The translations under genes were made by a program, and so were the position numbers. Under the pieces are notes generated by a model. The model saw only the letters and a program-made list of their open reading frames with translations, did no database searches and was not told where the DNA came from. A DNA stretch of 64,000 nucleotides from NCBI RefSeq assembly GCF_020520425.1, contig NC_079491.1, forward strand, positions 39,360,027-39,424,026, read 5' to 3'. The DNA is from Spinacia oleracea. Lineage: Eukaryota; Streptophyta; Magnoliopsida; Caryophyllales; Amaranthaceae. This document shows positions 34,725 to 45,820 of this stretch, piece after piece (positions within the stretch are counted from its first letter, which is position 1; each line of letters begins with the position of its first letter).

Positions 34725-35078
34725 ATCTACCCCTCTTAAAAGAAGTTTCGTCCCGAAACTTGACACGAAATTTACCACATTTTCCCCAAAAGCTTTTAAC
34801 TTATTCTTACTAAAGAAGTACTTGTGCCACCTATGTGCACTCTTTTGCCAACTCAAAGCTGCTTGTGTTACTCATGAACACATTTTTCTTATGCGGAGAA
34901 TCTATTTACTTGCATCAACATGTATAATTTGCTAAAATAAGCATAAAAATGCATAAAAACACCATAAAAATAGGTAAAAAGCGCGAATTTATATCGCATT
35001 CTACCCCTCTTAAAGAAAACGAGTTACGCCCTCGTAACTCATCTCAGGGAATAACTTTGGATATTTCTCCTCAACGAA
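34725..35078. other. 3' untranslated region of the Tekay-like element
   Basis: A minus-strand purine tract (AAGAGGGGTAGAT) lies next to the LTR, and a second AAGAGGGGTAGA recurs near 35002-35013. No coding sequence. Confidence 0.6.
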
Positions 35079-36905
35079 TTATGTCCTCAATACAATATTC
35101 TCACTGAACTCATTCCAACAAGTAAGACTTCTACAATTCTTTCCATACAATGCCTCAACATGTGTCATCGTAATGCTTGCATGGTGACTATTGATGCACG
35201 AAAATTCAATCGAACCTAGGTGGCCTTCCCAATTACCCTTAAAATCCATAACACACGTTCTCAACATATATTCCGTTAGTAATCTTAGTTTGTCTATCGT
35301 TTGCAGGGTGGAAAGAAATACTCATTTTCAATGTTGTCCCCAAGATTCAACTGGACCTTATTGCCAAAATTTCGGACTTTTGTTTTCGGTAAGGATCTTA
35401 CAAGTTGCCCTATAAAGGTAATGTCTCCAAATATTCGTAGATAACACCATAACAGTTATCTCTAAGTCATGGGTTTGGTAATTAGCCTTATAAGGTTTCA
35501 ATTGACGCGACAACAGCTAAATCTAGAAAGCTTCCTCACATTTCTCACTTCACTTGAAATTCGATTCCTTTTTCATCAAGTTGGTCATTGGTTTTGCTTA
35601 CTTCGAAAAGTCTTTCACAACTTCCTATAATAGTCGTCTAGGCTTAGAGAACTTCAAATATCGGACACGTTCTTTGGAGTAGGTCACTCACTCACATCTT
35701 GAATCTTAGCAGGATCTACAGAGACTCTTTCTGGTCAACTTTTCCTTTTTACCAAACCTCCTTATGTCATAACTCTTGGTCTTAACTCTTAGCACTTCCA
35801 CCAATTCATACATTTTCATCTTTTCAAGACAACAAATGATTTCTAACGATCCTGGACCACTCGAATCTTCTCTTAATTTTATTCCCTTAAGTAACGTAGT
35901 TTTCAATCAATTTAGTCGTCACTTTTCCGTCGATGTTACTTATACACACATGACTTCAAGATCCGTATACTTAATTCATATAAAATAAATTCTTTCTAAG
36001 CGTCTCCAATATAATTCCCAAGTGTTTGACATGCTCTTTCTCATTCCTTGAATAAATCAGGATATCATCAATATAATAACGAACTTAATTCGGAATTCGT
36101 GGAAAATCTTATTCATCACATCCATAATTATGGCAGGTGCATTGTTTAACCCAAAAGACATTATTCTAAACCCATAATGACAATAACGAGTCCTAATGAG
36201 GTCTTAGGCCCTTATCAGCTATCCTTAATTGGTGATACTTCGAACACAAACCAATCTTCGAGAACACACTCGCCCAATTCAATTGATCCAATATTTCATC
36301 TCTCCTATGCAAAGGATACATGTTCTTGATGGTGATTAATTTCCTAAAATCAATGCATAATTCGATACTCTTATCTTTCTCCTTAACAAACAACGCAGGA
36401 GCTCCCCACGGTGATGCACTAGGCCTAATATACCCCTTAACGAAACAACTCTTGCAATTGTGTCTTAATTAGCTCATTTCAGGAGGTGTCATTCTATATG
36501 GTGCTCTAGATATATGCGTCATTCTAGGAACTAAGTCTATAGGGGACTCAACGGCTCTTAGCAAGTGGCATACCTGCAATCTCACTAGGAAACACATCCA
36601 TGAATTCATTCACATTTGGAACATCCTCGATCTTCATTCCGACTTCTTAACTCACATCTAGCTCCTACAGAAAAATAGTTCACACTCCTTATCATCAATT
36701 TCCTCACTTGCATTGCAGAAATAACCCCAAGGTTCTTGGTTTTCCCAAAACGTTTATATGAGGTCAAATTTCCAATAGGGTTCCTTATACTTAGTTTCTG
36801 AATTACAAACTCTAACTTGGCCCTGAACAAACTTAGCCAATCCATCCCCAAAATTACATATAGGTTTCCCAGATTAAACTCTATCAAATCGGAAAGAAAA
36901 CGCAA
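35079..36905 (-). pseudogene. Shrunken, broken Tekay pol (protease end, RT, integrase end)
   Basis: Fragments occur in the correct order on the minus strand. 36905-36606 has the protease end (VILGMDWLSLFRAKLEF). 36393-36193 has the RT start ([50 protein letters not shown]). About 36180-36050 has an RT core with FGLNNAPAI and a DDILIYS word preceded by a disrupted Y. 35267-35079 has a late integrase segment (CVMDFKGNWEGHLGSIEFS...ASITMTHVEALYGKNCRS). The intervening RNase H and catalytic integrase core are missing or unreadable. About 1.8 kb replaces the roughly 3 kb expected. No functional polymerase can be made. Confidence 0.88.
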
Positions 36906-36987
36906 TCTTTTATCTTCAAAGGCGGATTCTTAAACAACTTGGTACACCTTATGGTTACACCAGTAGGTATACTAACAGGTAAATCAA

Positions 36988-38199
36988 TTACTCAAAATCT
37001 ACCAAATTCAGACTCTTAACAACAGATGACGAAACAAAAGAATAAGTTGCTCCCGAATCACATAATGTTTTAACTAGCACAGAGTTAATAGAAAAAGTAC
37101 CATGAACTACGTCTGCAGAATATTCAGCTTCATTTCTAGTCATCAAGAACGGTTTGCCCGGAGTCTTATTCTGGTTGTTGTTATCATTTGCGGGCTTATT
37201 ATAGTTTCCTTGATTGTTTTGTGCCCCTCCAGGCTTTGAATCTTGTCTTCCAGACTGGTTAAACCTCACTTGATTTTCACTTCCATTACCATTTTGTTCC
37301 TTTTTCTGCTTGGTGAAGCACTCATACTCCCTATGGCCCCTTTTCTGACAATAGTTGCATGTCACTAATTCTCCCTTGCAGTTTTTACCAGGATGGTTGT
37401 TGTTGCATCTCTTACAGTGATGCACTCTCTCAGATTGGTTGCTATTGTTGTGCCCCTGATTGTTCCTCTGTTGAAAATTTCCATTTCCACCCTCATTCCT
37501 GTTCACTTTCGTACTTTTCTTGAAATTCCCTTGGTTTTTCCCAGCATTAAACTCTTTTCTTTTCTCCCCAACCACATTTTTCTTGTCCCTTCTAGACTGC
37601 AATTCATAAATATGGGTGGTTTTCTCACGCACATTATCTAGGGATGTAAAGGTTTCTCCATCTAATCCCAACTGAATCTCATCGGTCAACCCTTGCTCAA
37701 ACCTCTGAGCCTTTAGCTCCTCAGTAGCTACCACCTCAGGTGCAAACCTCGACAAAGTTATAAACTTACTATAGTATTCAGCGATAGTCATACTCCCCAT
37801 CCCAAGGTTTATGAATTCTTGCGCTTTTCGTTTTGTTATGAAAGGAGGATAAAACTTTTCCCTCAACGCAACAACAAATGAGTCCCAATTAAATCCTTCA
37901 ACAACACTTAGCCTAGTTCCATTCTCTTTCCACCATAGATCGGCCTCATCTTTTAGGTAAAGGACAGCTTGACCTATTTTCATATTTTCAGGACAGTTTA
38001 CCACCCAAAATAGTTTTTCAAACTCCCTAATCCAGTTTTCTAGGAAGGTCGGGTCTGCTTGCCCCTTGAAGTATGGTGGCTTAACTTTCGCAAGCCTTTC
38101 AAACATGTCTCCTGCAGAATCGGGGCGCTCAGTTCTTTCCTGGGCTAGTTTTTCCGCCAAGAGGCGAAAGACAGCAGCTAGGTCATTACTGTTGGTCAT
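36988..38199 (-). CDS. Gag with start of protease, Tekay-like element
   Basis: 403-residue intact frame. A Gag domain (about 30-200) has PPYFKGQADPTFLENWIREFEKLF, YLKDEADLWW, FNWDSFVVALREKFYP and the F-INLGMGSMTIAEYYSKF block. A basic N/G/Q-rich linker follows. Two knuckles come next: CKRCNNNHPGKNC (irregular) and the canonical CX2CX4HX4C knuckle CNYCQKRGHREYEC. The protease begins with VLVKTLCDSGATYSFVS (catalytic DSGAT) just before the frame stops at 36988. In complete chromoviruses Gag and Pol share one frame, so this stop truncates the protease. Gag alone could still assemble particles. Confidence 0.92.
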   Translation of the reverse strand: MTNSNDLAAVFRLLAEKLAQERTERPDSAGDMFERLAKVKPPYFKGQADPTFLENWIREFEKLFWVVNCPENMKIGQAVLYLKDEADLWWKENGTRLSVVEGFNWDSFVVALREKFYPPFITKRKAQEFINLGMGSMTIAEYYSKFITLSRFAPEVVATEELKAQRFEQGLTDEIQLGLDGETFTSLDNVREKTTHIYELQSRRDKKNVVGEKRKEFNAGKNQGNFKKSTKVNRNEGGNGNFQQRNNQGHNNSNQSERVHHCKRCNNNHPGKNCKGELVTCNYCQKRGHREYECFTKQKKEQNGNGSENQVRFNQSGRQDSKPGGAQNNQGNYNKPANDNNNQNKTPGKPFLMTRNEAEYSADVVHGTFSINSVLVKTLCDSGATYSFVSSSVVKSLNLVDFE

Positions 38200-38618
38200 C
38201 CTAGAACGCGACCTGAAATTAATATACTCTAATTCAGGTTCAAAACTTTACTTATATTATCCTCTAGCAATGTAATATCACACCAACATCCAAAATTCAC
38301 ATAAAATGAACAATCATCTACGAATGATATTTGCATGCAGAACATTCAGCTGAGAAACAAGGAATAACTTCAATCATCACGAATAATAAGGTAGAATAAA
38401 GAAGAAAACATTCCCCTTGCGTGCCCGTAATAAACTTTGATCCTTTGGATAATCCATAATCTAACTTTTATTCCTCAAAAGAATGTCGATAACAATCCTA
38501 AATATTAACACACACCTGTTCTCAAAATAAAGTAAAAAGGTTCTACGATATAAACATAAACTATGGTTGGGCGAATTGTCCAACATTTTCTCACACGCAA
38601 CTAAATATGTAAGCAAAG

Positions 38619-39197
38619 TTAAAGGGAGACATCATCGGACTTGTCCTTTGATTCGTTATAATCGTCTAGGGTGAACAACTCATACTTAAGTTCATCTTCA
38701 TCATCCATATCAAAATAATAATCTTCTTTTCTTGGCCTTGAGGATCTTCGTAGACCTTGAAGTTGATGATTATTTTCCTCTAGCTCAGGCTCGGGCTCGG
38801 GCTCAGGTTCAGGCTCAAACTCAAACTCAATCTCAGGCTCAGAATCAGATTCAACCCTCAGAAAGGCTTTGTAGATATCCATTTTTGTTTGACCCACAGC
38901 ACGGTCATACTCACGAATTGCCTCATCATCACTACCATATGCACTTGTTTTCATTACTTCGCGACAAATGTGCTCTAGACTACGAATTCTACTGTCAGGT
39001 TCATAATTCATCACCTTTTCATCATCACTCATAATAAGATTGGAGTCACCATCACTTAGAACGATAGGGCTGGAGTCATCATCACTCAGAACGATAGGGT
39101 GATAGTTGCTCCCTACTCTATTCTCTTCTATGTCAGACATGATTAGTGATCTATGACGATTAAACATAGTTTCTATGTTAGTAATTAGTACTCTCAC
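38619..39197 (-). CDS. Acidic ORF between primer site and gag
   Basis: 192-codon frame (ATG at 39197) in the leader of the Tekay-like element, about 420 bases before gag. The product has two near-identical phrases (IVLSDDDSSP, IVLSDGDSN), a long run of alternating E/P (FEFEPEPEPEPEPEPELEE), a short basic patch (GLRRSSRPRK) and an acidic tail (MDDEDELKYE). I do not recognise a domain. It could be an additional ORF carried by this lineage, a captured host fragment, or an upstream ORF affecting gag translation. Length and repeat structure argue against pure chance, but coding has not been shown. Confidence 0.5.
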   Translation of the reverse strand: MRVLITNIETMFNRHRSLIMSDIEENRVGSNYHPIVLSDDDSSPIVLSDGDSNLIMSDDEKVMNYEPDSRIRSLEHICREVMKTSAYGSDDEAIREYDRAVGQTKMDIYKAFLRVESDSEPEIEFEFEPEPEPEPEPELEENNHQLQGLRRSSRPRKEDYYFDMDDEDELKYELFTLDDYNESKDKSDDVSL

Positions 39198-39433
39198 TTA
39201 CCGTACGATCCCACAATACACCATAAGTAAGAATAATAGCAATCGCAAAGCATAGGAAGGACACAAACAGTTAGTAGGCAGATAAAGTACAATCATGTTG
39301 ATATAATGCAAACACAATGCTTCTATTCTATATGCCCTTTCCTATACTACCCATCTCTCATAATAAATCATAGTAAAACACAGAAACGTTTAAAGAATAA
39401 AACGAGAATGAATAATAAAAACGATTTTTTTTT

Positions 39434-39459
39434 TATATATATATATATATATATATATT
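39434..39459. repeat. (TA)n microsatellite
   Basis: Thirteen or so TA units preceded by a T run, in the leader close to the 5' LTR of the Tekay-like element. Confidence 0.9.
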
Positions 39460-39739
39460 TCGAATATATTTAATTAAATTTCGAAAAGAAAAGGAACGTA
39501 CTTAATTCGAATAAATGAAAAGTTTCAAATTAATAAGTTAATTTCGAATTTAAATAAGAAATATAAATATGCTTTCAAACAAAATTAAAATGAATTTGGT
39601 CCCCCAAAAAAAAGTACGCATTTTTTTTTGAATGATATAATAAGTAGAAGCTCAATTCTAGGAAATTTGTTTTAGGAACCTAGCTAGTTTAGGCGCCTAA
39701 TAATTTGAAAAGCAGACACGAAAAGTCAGTAAAACCTTT

Positions 39740-39757
39740 AGCTCAAAAATACCACTT
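39740..39757 (-). other. Primer-binding site of the Tekay-like element (diverged)
   Basis: After the LTR end TGTTACA the minus strand reads AAGTGGTATTTTTGAGC. It has the TGGTAT...GAGC frame of the initiator-methionine site TGGTATCAGAGC, but the middle is changed and two bases longer, so priming may be weakened. Confidence 0.6.
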
Positions 39758-42589
39758 TGTAACACCCCGACAATTCTCTCTTTTCTAAAATAACCTTTTA
39801 ATATAAAACATAGAGAATTATCAAAGTATTATCGCCCGTGTGAAAACGTTACGGCTTATTCAGAATTTTGCAGCGGAAAACATAAAACTAACTTTTAGGT
39901 TCATAAATAATCTATTACATATTAGGTCCAAACCAATTAACTGAATTAAAGAAATACGAATAGTACGACAAATTTCAAATCCAAGTTAACAAATTAAATC
40001 ACTTAATTAAACGAATAGAACTACAAGCTCTCTAATCCCGATCCCAATGATGCATCATCTTCAAACCTGTAGATGGGCAACGCTTATTGATCCTTAGAGA
40101 CTGCTCACCAAAGATGGGTCATCACAGGATCAATAAGGCATAGCCATGATCAACACACACAAACAAAGCACGTAATCAGCAAAGCTGAGTACTACATACT
40201 AAAACAACAACGATCCTAGCATGATACTATCAAACCAACAACCCTAACATGATACTAATAAATATAAGTAAGGACAGGCAAAACATAATAAATTGACGAT
40301 TATACTTGACTAGACTAAGCTAGGCTTAATAACCATAATATTATTTTAGTTGAAATAGACAATGGACCGAGTTGACCATCCAGAAGTCTTCACTAAGGAA
40401 GACGAGGTACGGGCGCGACTCCGTAACCTCAGTGACCTGCGATATCGAGGAACGTTTAAATAAAAATAGGACACGGTGATCAATCCGGTCCCAGAAAAGG
40501 CCATGGGCTACCACCATGAACCCCAACTCCTGTTTGTCCATCACTTCAGACGTGCACCGTCTAAAGCTATTGCTATTCAGTTTCACTTTACATGATTTAC
40601 AAATTGAGATTCCGTTATGACTCAACCATTACATAAGACAGACAATTCACATTTGTTCACAACTGTTTTTATCTTGGAATTAAGTAAGTGATCATAAAAG
40701 CATCAATCAAGACTCATTCCAACTTAACCAACCTTTCCTTTAACCATGAGCAACCCTGTATATGGGCATAAAGTTTCAACTTACTAAACAAGGTCCTCCG
40801 CCCTTATAAAGTAGTGAAAAGATAGAAAGGGAACAACAACCAATTGATCCAACCCAATCATATAGAATAATCTAGTGTCCCCAACCAACATGTTTGTATC
40901 AAACATCCATACTAACATGTTACAGTTCTTATAGTGCAAAATAAGTTCAATAAGTTTGTCCAACAGTATTAAACATGCACATTCAATATAACCAAGTTCG
41001 TCCATAATATCAACATCGCCAAGTTCAACAATAATATCAACATAACCAAGTTCAACAACAAGATTCAACATGGTTTCAACAATTAGCACACATTCCAAGC
41101 ACACAGGTATGTACGTACCTTGTGTAAACAAACTGATAGGCCACTTTAACACTTTCAAAAGTCGCCTAAAGAGAATTCTCCGCCTAAAACAACCAACAAA
41201 TAATCCCAATAAATTCCTAATCATTGACAACCATAAGAAAGCATTCTAAATGCATCCTAAACATATTTAGAACTTTCCCCAATATCAAAACTTAAACATT
41301 TGATTTCCTAGAATCATGATTATTGAATTAGTGATTGAAATTCGTTGAAAACTTTTGCAAACATCGTACTTTAAATTTTCAGCAATATAATTTCATTTAA
41401 AAGCTTCACCATGGTCAATCTACGTTCCTAGTATCTCAACACAACCAATTCAATGATCCATACTCAACCCATCATGATTAATAATCATAAAAACCTTGAA
41501 TTTCATACTTTAAATAATCAAAAATCAATATTTCAATGTAATTAGATAATCTGAAAATTAATAACTTTATTATAAAATCCATATAATCTCAAATTTATAA
41601 TTTAAATCACAAAAACTGAAAATTAATTCGTTTATAATCTCAACCCAAATCTGAAAATCATGTTCAAACCATAAAAATTATAAATTTATTATCAAGAACA
41701 TAATTTAAATTAACAATTATAATTAATTAAAATAATTAGTTACTTAGGGTTTAAGAAATAACCAATTCAAGAGGGAGAGGGGAGTGCTGGCCGGCGGACA
41801 GGGTGGCGCGGCTAGGCGAGGTGGCTGCGACCGGAGGTGGCTGCCGGCACAAACAAAACACGAATGAGCCATGAACGAAAACAGAAAAAAAAAGAAAGAA
41901 AATGAAATACAAAGGAGAAGGACGACATTGGTCGGTGTGGGCCAGGAACGCGGCGGCGCAGCGACGCAGGCTGGGCGGCAACGTGGCGGCGATGACTGCC
42001 GTACGTGAACAAAAAGAGAAACAAGTAAGGAGAAGGAGGAAAACGGGAGAGGAGGAGCAGGGCAAGACAACCGAAAAAAGAGAGAGGAAGAAGGAGTTAC
42101 CACGAGGGTCGACGGTGGTCGTCGGTGCAGGTGGTGGTCCGGCAGTGAGCGTGGTGCGGCGGCTGACAAGGGAGAGGAGAGGAGTTGCTGGTGTTGTGCG
42201 TGAGGTTGAAGGAGGATGGAGGGGTTTTGGTTTGCCTTGTTTCCACGTGAATTTGAAAAGAGAGAGGGAGTATTGGTTTGGGTTTAATTTTTGTTTTTGG
42301 TTTGGGCTTTTCCCAATTGGGCTAGGAGTAGGATTTAAGGTTGTTTGAATCCAAAATGATTAGGATTGTTTTCTAAATTCAATCGATCGTGTTTTCGTAA
42401 TTCGAATTCGTTTTAACTTAAAATTCTAAAATCATTTTCAATTTCGTAAATCGTTGAAAATATTAAAATGTAATAAATAAGTATACGTGAATTATATATT
42501 TATTACTCAAAATTCCTAAATTCTAATTAAATATAAATAATATACGTTAAAATATATTAATAAAATTTATAAATTTACGGGGGATTACA
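39758..42589 (-). repeat. 5' LTR of the Tekay-like element
   Basis: Nearly perfect match to 31894-34724 over 2.83 kb. Right end GGGGGATTACA is followed by GTTAC and the resumed Tat LTR. Confidence 0.93.
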
Positions 42590-44381
42590 GTTACTATTTT
42601 TAGCAGGTTTCCATAAATAGCAGTTTTCTATAAATATCAGATTTCGGGTGAAATGAAAAGGGGAATTGAGATTCGTTTATTTTAAGGAGATGCGTTGTCA
42701 AGTGGAGATTTATTTTTTCATCATCAAACCTTTCCCTTTCGGAAATGGGGACAAAAGTAGGTGTCTACACCAGCCCAATCGCCTCCCTCTTCTTCGTGCC
42801 CTGCTTCTCGTGCCTCCTCCCTTTCTCATTCTCACGTGCCCTTTTCCCAGAAACCAAAGAGAACAAAATTCAGTTTTAATTTTAAAACTTAGATTCATTT
42901 TCCCAAACCCATATTCCGTTGGCCCAACTCTAAATTTTTTGGGCTTTGGTTAGTCATACTAAGTTTTCAGAATTTCTATAGTATTTATAAATTACTTTTG
43001 TGATATAATTATTTACTAATAAAACTGTTTATTATTTTTCAGGTTTTATTATCAATTTTATGAGAATAACATTCTAGTTTTATTTATCAAAATGGAATTT
43101 AAATATTAGTTACATGAAAATCGATTTATAAAATGTATATGTATTTCGATTGAAAATTCGATTAATAATAATATTTTCTTTAAATTTCGAAATTATATTT
43201 TATTAAAATTCGTTATTTATAAATTCGTTACTCTAAAATTTATGATCTTATAAAATATTAATTTTTATAATTATTTATCGATCTAGTACTAATTCAGTAA
43301 TTTATTATTTTGAAAGAAATTGGACTCGGAGCTTAGGACGAACGAACCAACGAAAATCCTTAGCAAAATCGTGGAAGTGAGGTAACGGCTATTGCTAGTA
43401 CCCGCAATCCCCTTATAAATGTATTATGAAATTATGACGTTATGATTGGATTTATGAATTAAATGTTTTGACATGTTTTATGGATTGTGTGAATGAATTA
43501 TTCTTTATAATATGATTTGATTGAGTTTTCTCATAAAATGATGTTTATATGATGCCATGAATGAAATGATGTTTTATAGATCCCAGGATCTAAATGATGT
43601 TTTATGATCTAAAAAGAGTTATGTTATTTCAACTGAAATACAAGCCAAGGCTTAGTAAAAATACATAAAACATGATAAATGAAAGTGAAAGACATAGTTT
43701 GTCTGGCGGTATATAAACTACCATCTTCCTATCTACCGGTCATGCATGCACCACGGACACCTGTCCACCCATGGATTACGAGCCCAGGCTCCCATGGTTA
43801 TGAGCCCAGGCTCAGGGCCTAGGCCCGATGCTATAGTTCGATGATGAGCCCAGGCTCTTATAGGCCCAGGCCCAGTGGAGAATTCCTTCACGGTTCGTAC
43901 TTGCCGACAACTAGCATGTTAAATTGCAAAGTTTATGAATGAATTAAATGTGATGTTTTATTAAATATTTTACCTATTCTATTCTCCCTGTGTTATGAAA
44001 TAAAATGAATTGAAATGAATTTACGCTGCTAGAATAGTTCGTTACTGAGTCTTCGGCTAACCGTTTTTGTTTTCTGTTTTAGGTACTGATGGGGACGATG
44101 GACACGAGTAGTGGCGAGGAATTTCACTTTAATAATATCCACCTAGTTTATGCTTATAGTTTTAATAGTTTTAATAGTTTTAATTAAAGACTTTTAGTAA
44201 GTTATGTACTTTTATTTTGGTAATATAAAGGATTATTATATATTTTGGAGTAGTTAATGGCTTATGATTGATGTTTGCCTTGTAATTTCCAAAAAGGAAG
44301 TTAATGTCCCGACCAATTAGGTTAATTCCGCTGCTAATTATGCTTTAATAATTGAATTAGAGGTCGAGGCGTTATAGTACA

Positions 44382-44640
44382 ATATTGTTTGAACATCTCG
44401 TCCATGCAGTGATGGTGGTGAAGCTGGTGGTGCTTCCGTGGATGATAATGCAGGCTCTGTTTCATGTCTTGTTTTTGTATTGGGAGTTTTATTTCCTGTT
44501 TTCTTTATCTCTGTTTTATTTATCTATTTGCAGCCAAGTTCATCTATAAGATGAGCTATATATGTTGCCTCTACATTTTGTGGTTTTTGTGGTTTTCTAT
44601 GTTACCCTAATAATAAATAAATTTGTTTGTGTGTTATCTC
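44382..44640 (+). other. Downstream flank of the disrupted XS-domain gene
   Basis: Resumes directly after the GTACA duplication. Joined across the solo LTR, the host frame would read three further codons and then TGA. The rest is T-rich with an AATAATAAATAAA cluster near 44605-44620, which would suit a 3' untranslated region. Confidence 0.5.
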
Positions 44641-45820
44641 TTTAATTCAGAATCTTTTTAATATATATGATGTACTTCTTTGTTATCTTAGACGTTTGAT
44701 AGTGTCCTAACTTCTACATTTATATGTTTGGTAACGTCAATATACCTATTTGGTAATTTTCACTCGTCTACTAGACTATTGAACTTCATGTTATGTGTTC
44801 GGTAATGTCCATAAACCCATTTGGTAATGGCATATTGAATTACCATACTGGTTTTTAATCATCATAATGGTTGTAGTGGTCAAAAATATTCATAGACAGT
44901 ACTATAATCAGGGCTTGTCACTCAACTTTGGTAATTGACACGCCCGAGAATTAATTCTAAATTCCACTACCGTTCACCATCTTCTTCCTTCAAACCCAAA
45001 ACGCAATTTTCAGCATCTTTTTCCTCGGACTCCCAATAGCTCACATGCCCCCAAACTGTCAATGTATAGCTGTGAATTCAACAAAACAACATTACGAACT
45101 ACACTATCAACAAAATTTCTAGATCTAAAACATATTTTTGAAACACTTAGATCTGAAAAAATTGAGAAACCAAAAATTTAATTGTGTCGGAATTTCTCAA
45201 TCTTCGACAACCATTTCTCCTTATTATCAAGTTATTCTGCGTTTGGTAACGTTGCAGCTCTCGTTGACAACCATCGTCCCTCAATTTTTTTTTTGTGTTT
45301 GTTTTTTCTTCTGGAGTATGAGCAGAGGTTGAAGATGATGGAAATCATAGAATGGTGTGGTGAGAGATTTGAGAAGGGGAGTGGATGTCAGGGGTAGGAG
45401 ATGGAGAGAACGCGCTTCGATTTGGTTTTCGCCGAGTTTTCCAGCGCCGACAGAAGAAAGGGAGACGAGAGAGAATTGAACGAAACCCATAAATTAACAA
45501 AACTCAAAAGTTAATTGTTTTCCTGATTAGTTTTGGAAATTATTTATTGATTTTCACAAAAATAAATAAATTTATTTTTCATATTTCCCAAAAATCATTT
45601 AATTGATTTTTGGATAAAAAAATAAAGATAAAAGAAAATAAAAAAGGTAACATAAAATCAGTTTATGTGGTTCAAATTAATTCCACTACCATGGTCATTT
45701 TTATTAAAACTATCTTAAAATTTTCAATAAAAAGATCATACATTTTACCGACATAATTTTTTTTATCTTTTATTTTTATATATTTGCAAGCACAAAGACT
45801 CTGTCCAATCAATCGCTAAC
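44641..45820. other. Intergenic DNA without recognised features
   Basis: AT-rich. Recurring TTTGGTAA(C/T) words occur at 44700-44840. Overlapping short ORFs on both strands at 45138-45490 show no known motif. Nothing can be assigned. Confidence 0.5.

Larger units (their letters stand above)
31894..42589 (-). mobile_element. Tekay/Del-like chromovirus, structurally complete but pol-defective
   Basis: LTRs 31894-34724 and 39758-42589 (2.83 kb each) enclose 5.03 kb. The exact duplication GTTAC is at 31889-31893 and 42590-42594. The LTRs appear to differ at only three or four positions plus a one-base indel in an A run near 34018/41882, so insertion is very recent. On the minus strand, order is 5' LTR, methionine-type primer site, leader with an acidic ORF, gag with the start of protease, heavily mutated and shortened pol remnants, purine tract and 3' LTR. 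Gag style and LTR ends (TGTAATCCCC, TGTAACACCCCG) point to the Tekay clade. No chromodomain was found. Confidence 0.93.
19707..42769 (-). mobile_element. Non-autonomous Ty3/gypsy Tat-lineage (Ogre/Retand-like) element with antisense gene
   Basis: Reading on the minus strand: 5' LTR (42769 to 30597, interrupted by a Tekay element), primer site, leader, gag-protease frame (29374-26996), a continuation frame (26994-26446), a 1.3-kb stretch without any reverse transcriptase, RNase H or integrase motif, an antisense spliced gene (23230-25028 on the plus strand), a tandem-repeat 3' region, a purine tract and the 3' LTR (21179-19707). The exact duplication CCAGC occurs at 19702-19706 and 42770-42774. 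LTRs differ at about 20 sites over 1.47 kb. Long leader, arginine-type primer site, additional antisense ORF and repeat-rich 3' region are features reported for the Tat lineage. Absence of pol means it must be copied in trans. Confidence 0.9.
18631..44376 (+). mobile_element. Solo chromovirus-like LTR split by a nested Tat element
   Basis: The LTR begins TGTAATACCCCG at 18631 and ends GAGGCGTTATA at 44376. The 5-bp duplication GTACA flanks it (18626-18630 and 44377-44381). Removing 19707-42769 and one copy of CCAGC leaves about 2.68 kb. The TGTAATACCCCG start and the GGTAACGGCTATTGCTAGTACCC block near 43380 are typical of long Tekay/Del LTRs (family knowledge). The terminal CA has become TA. 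No internal region, primer site or second LTR is present, so it is a solo LTR. Confidence 0.82.
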
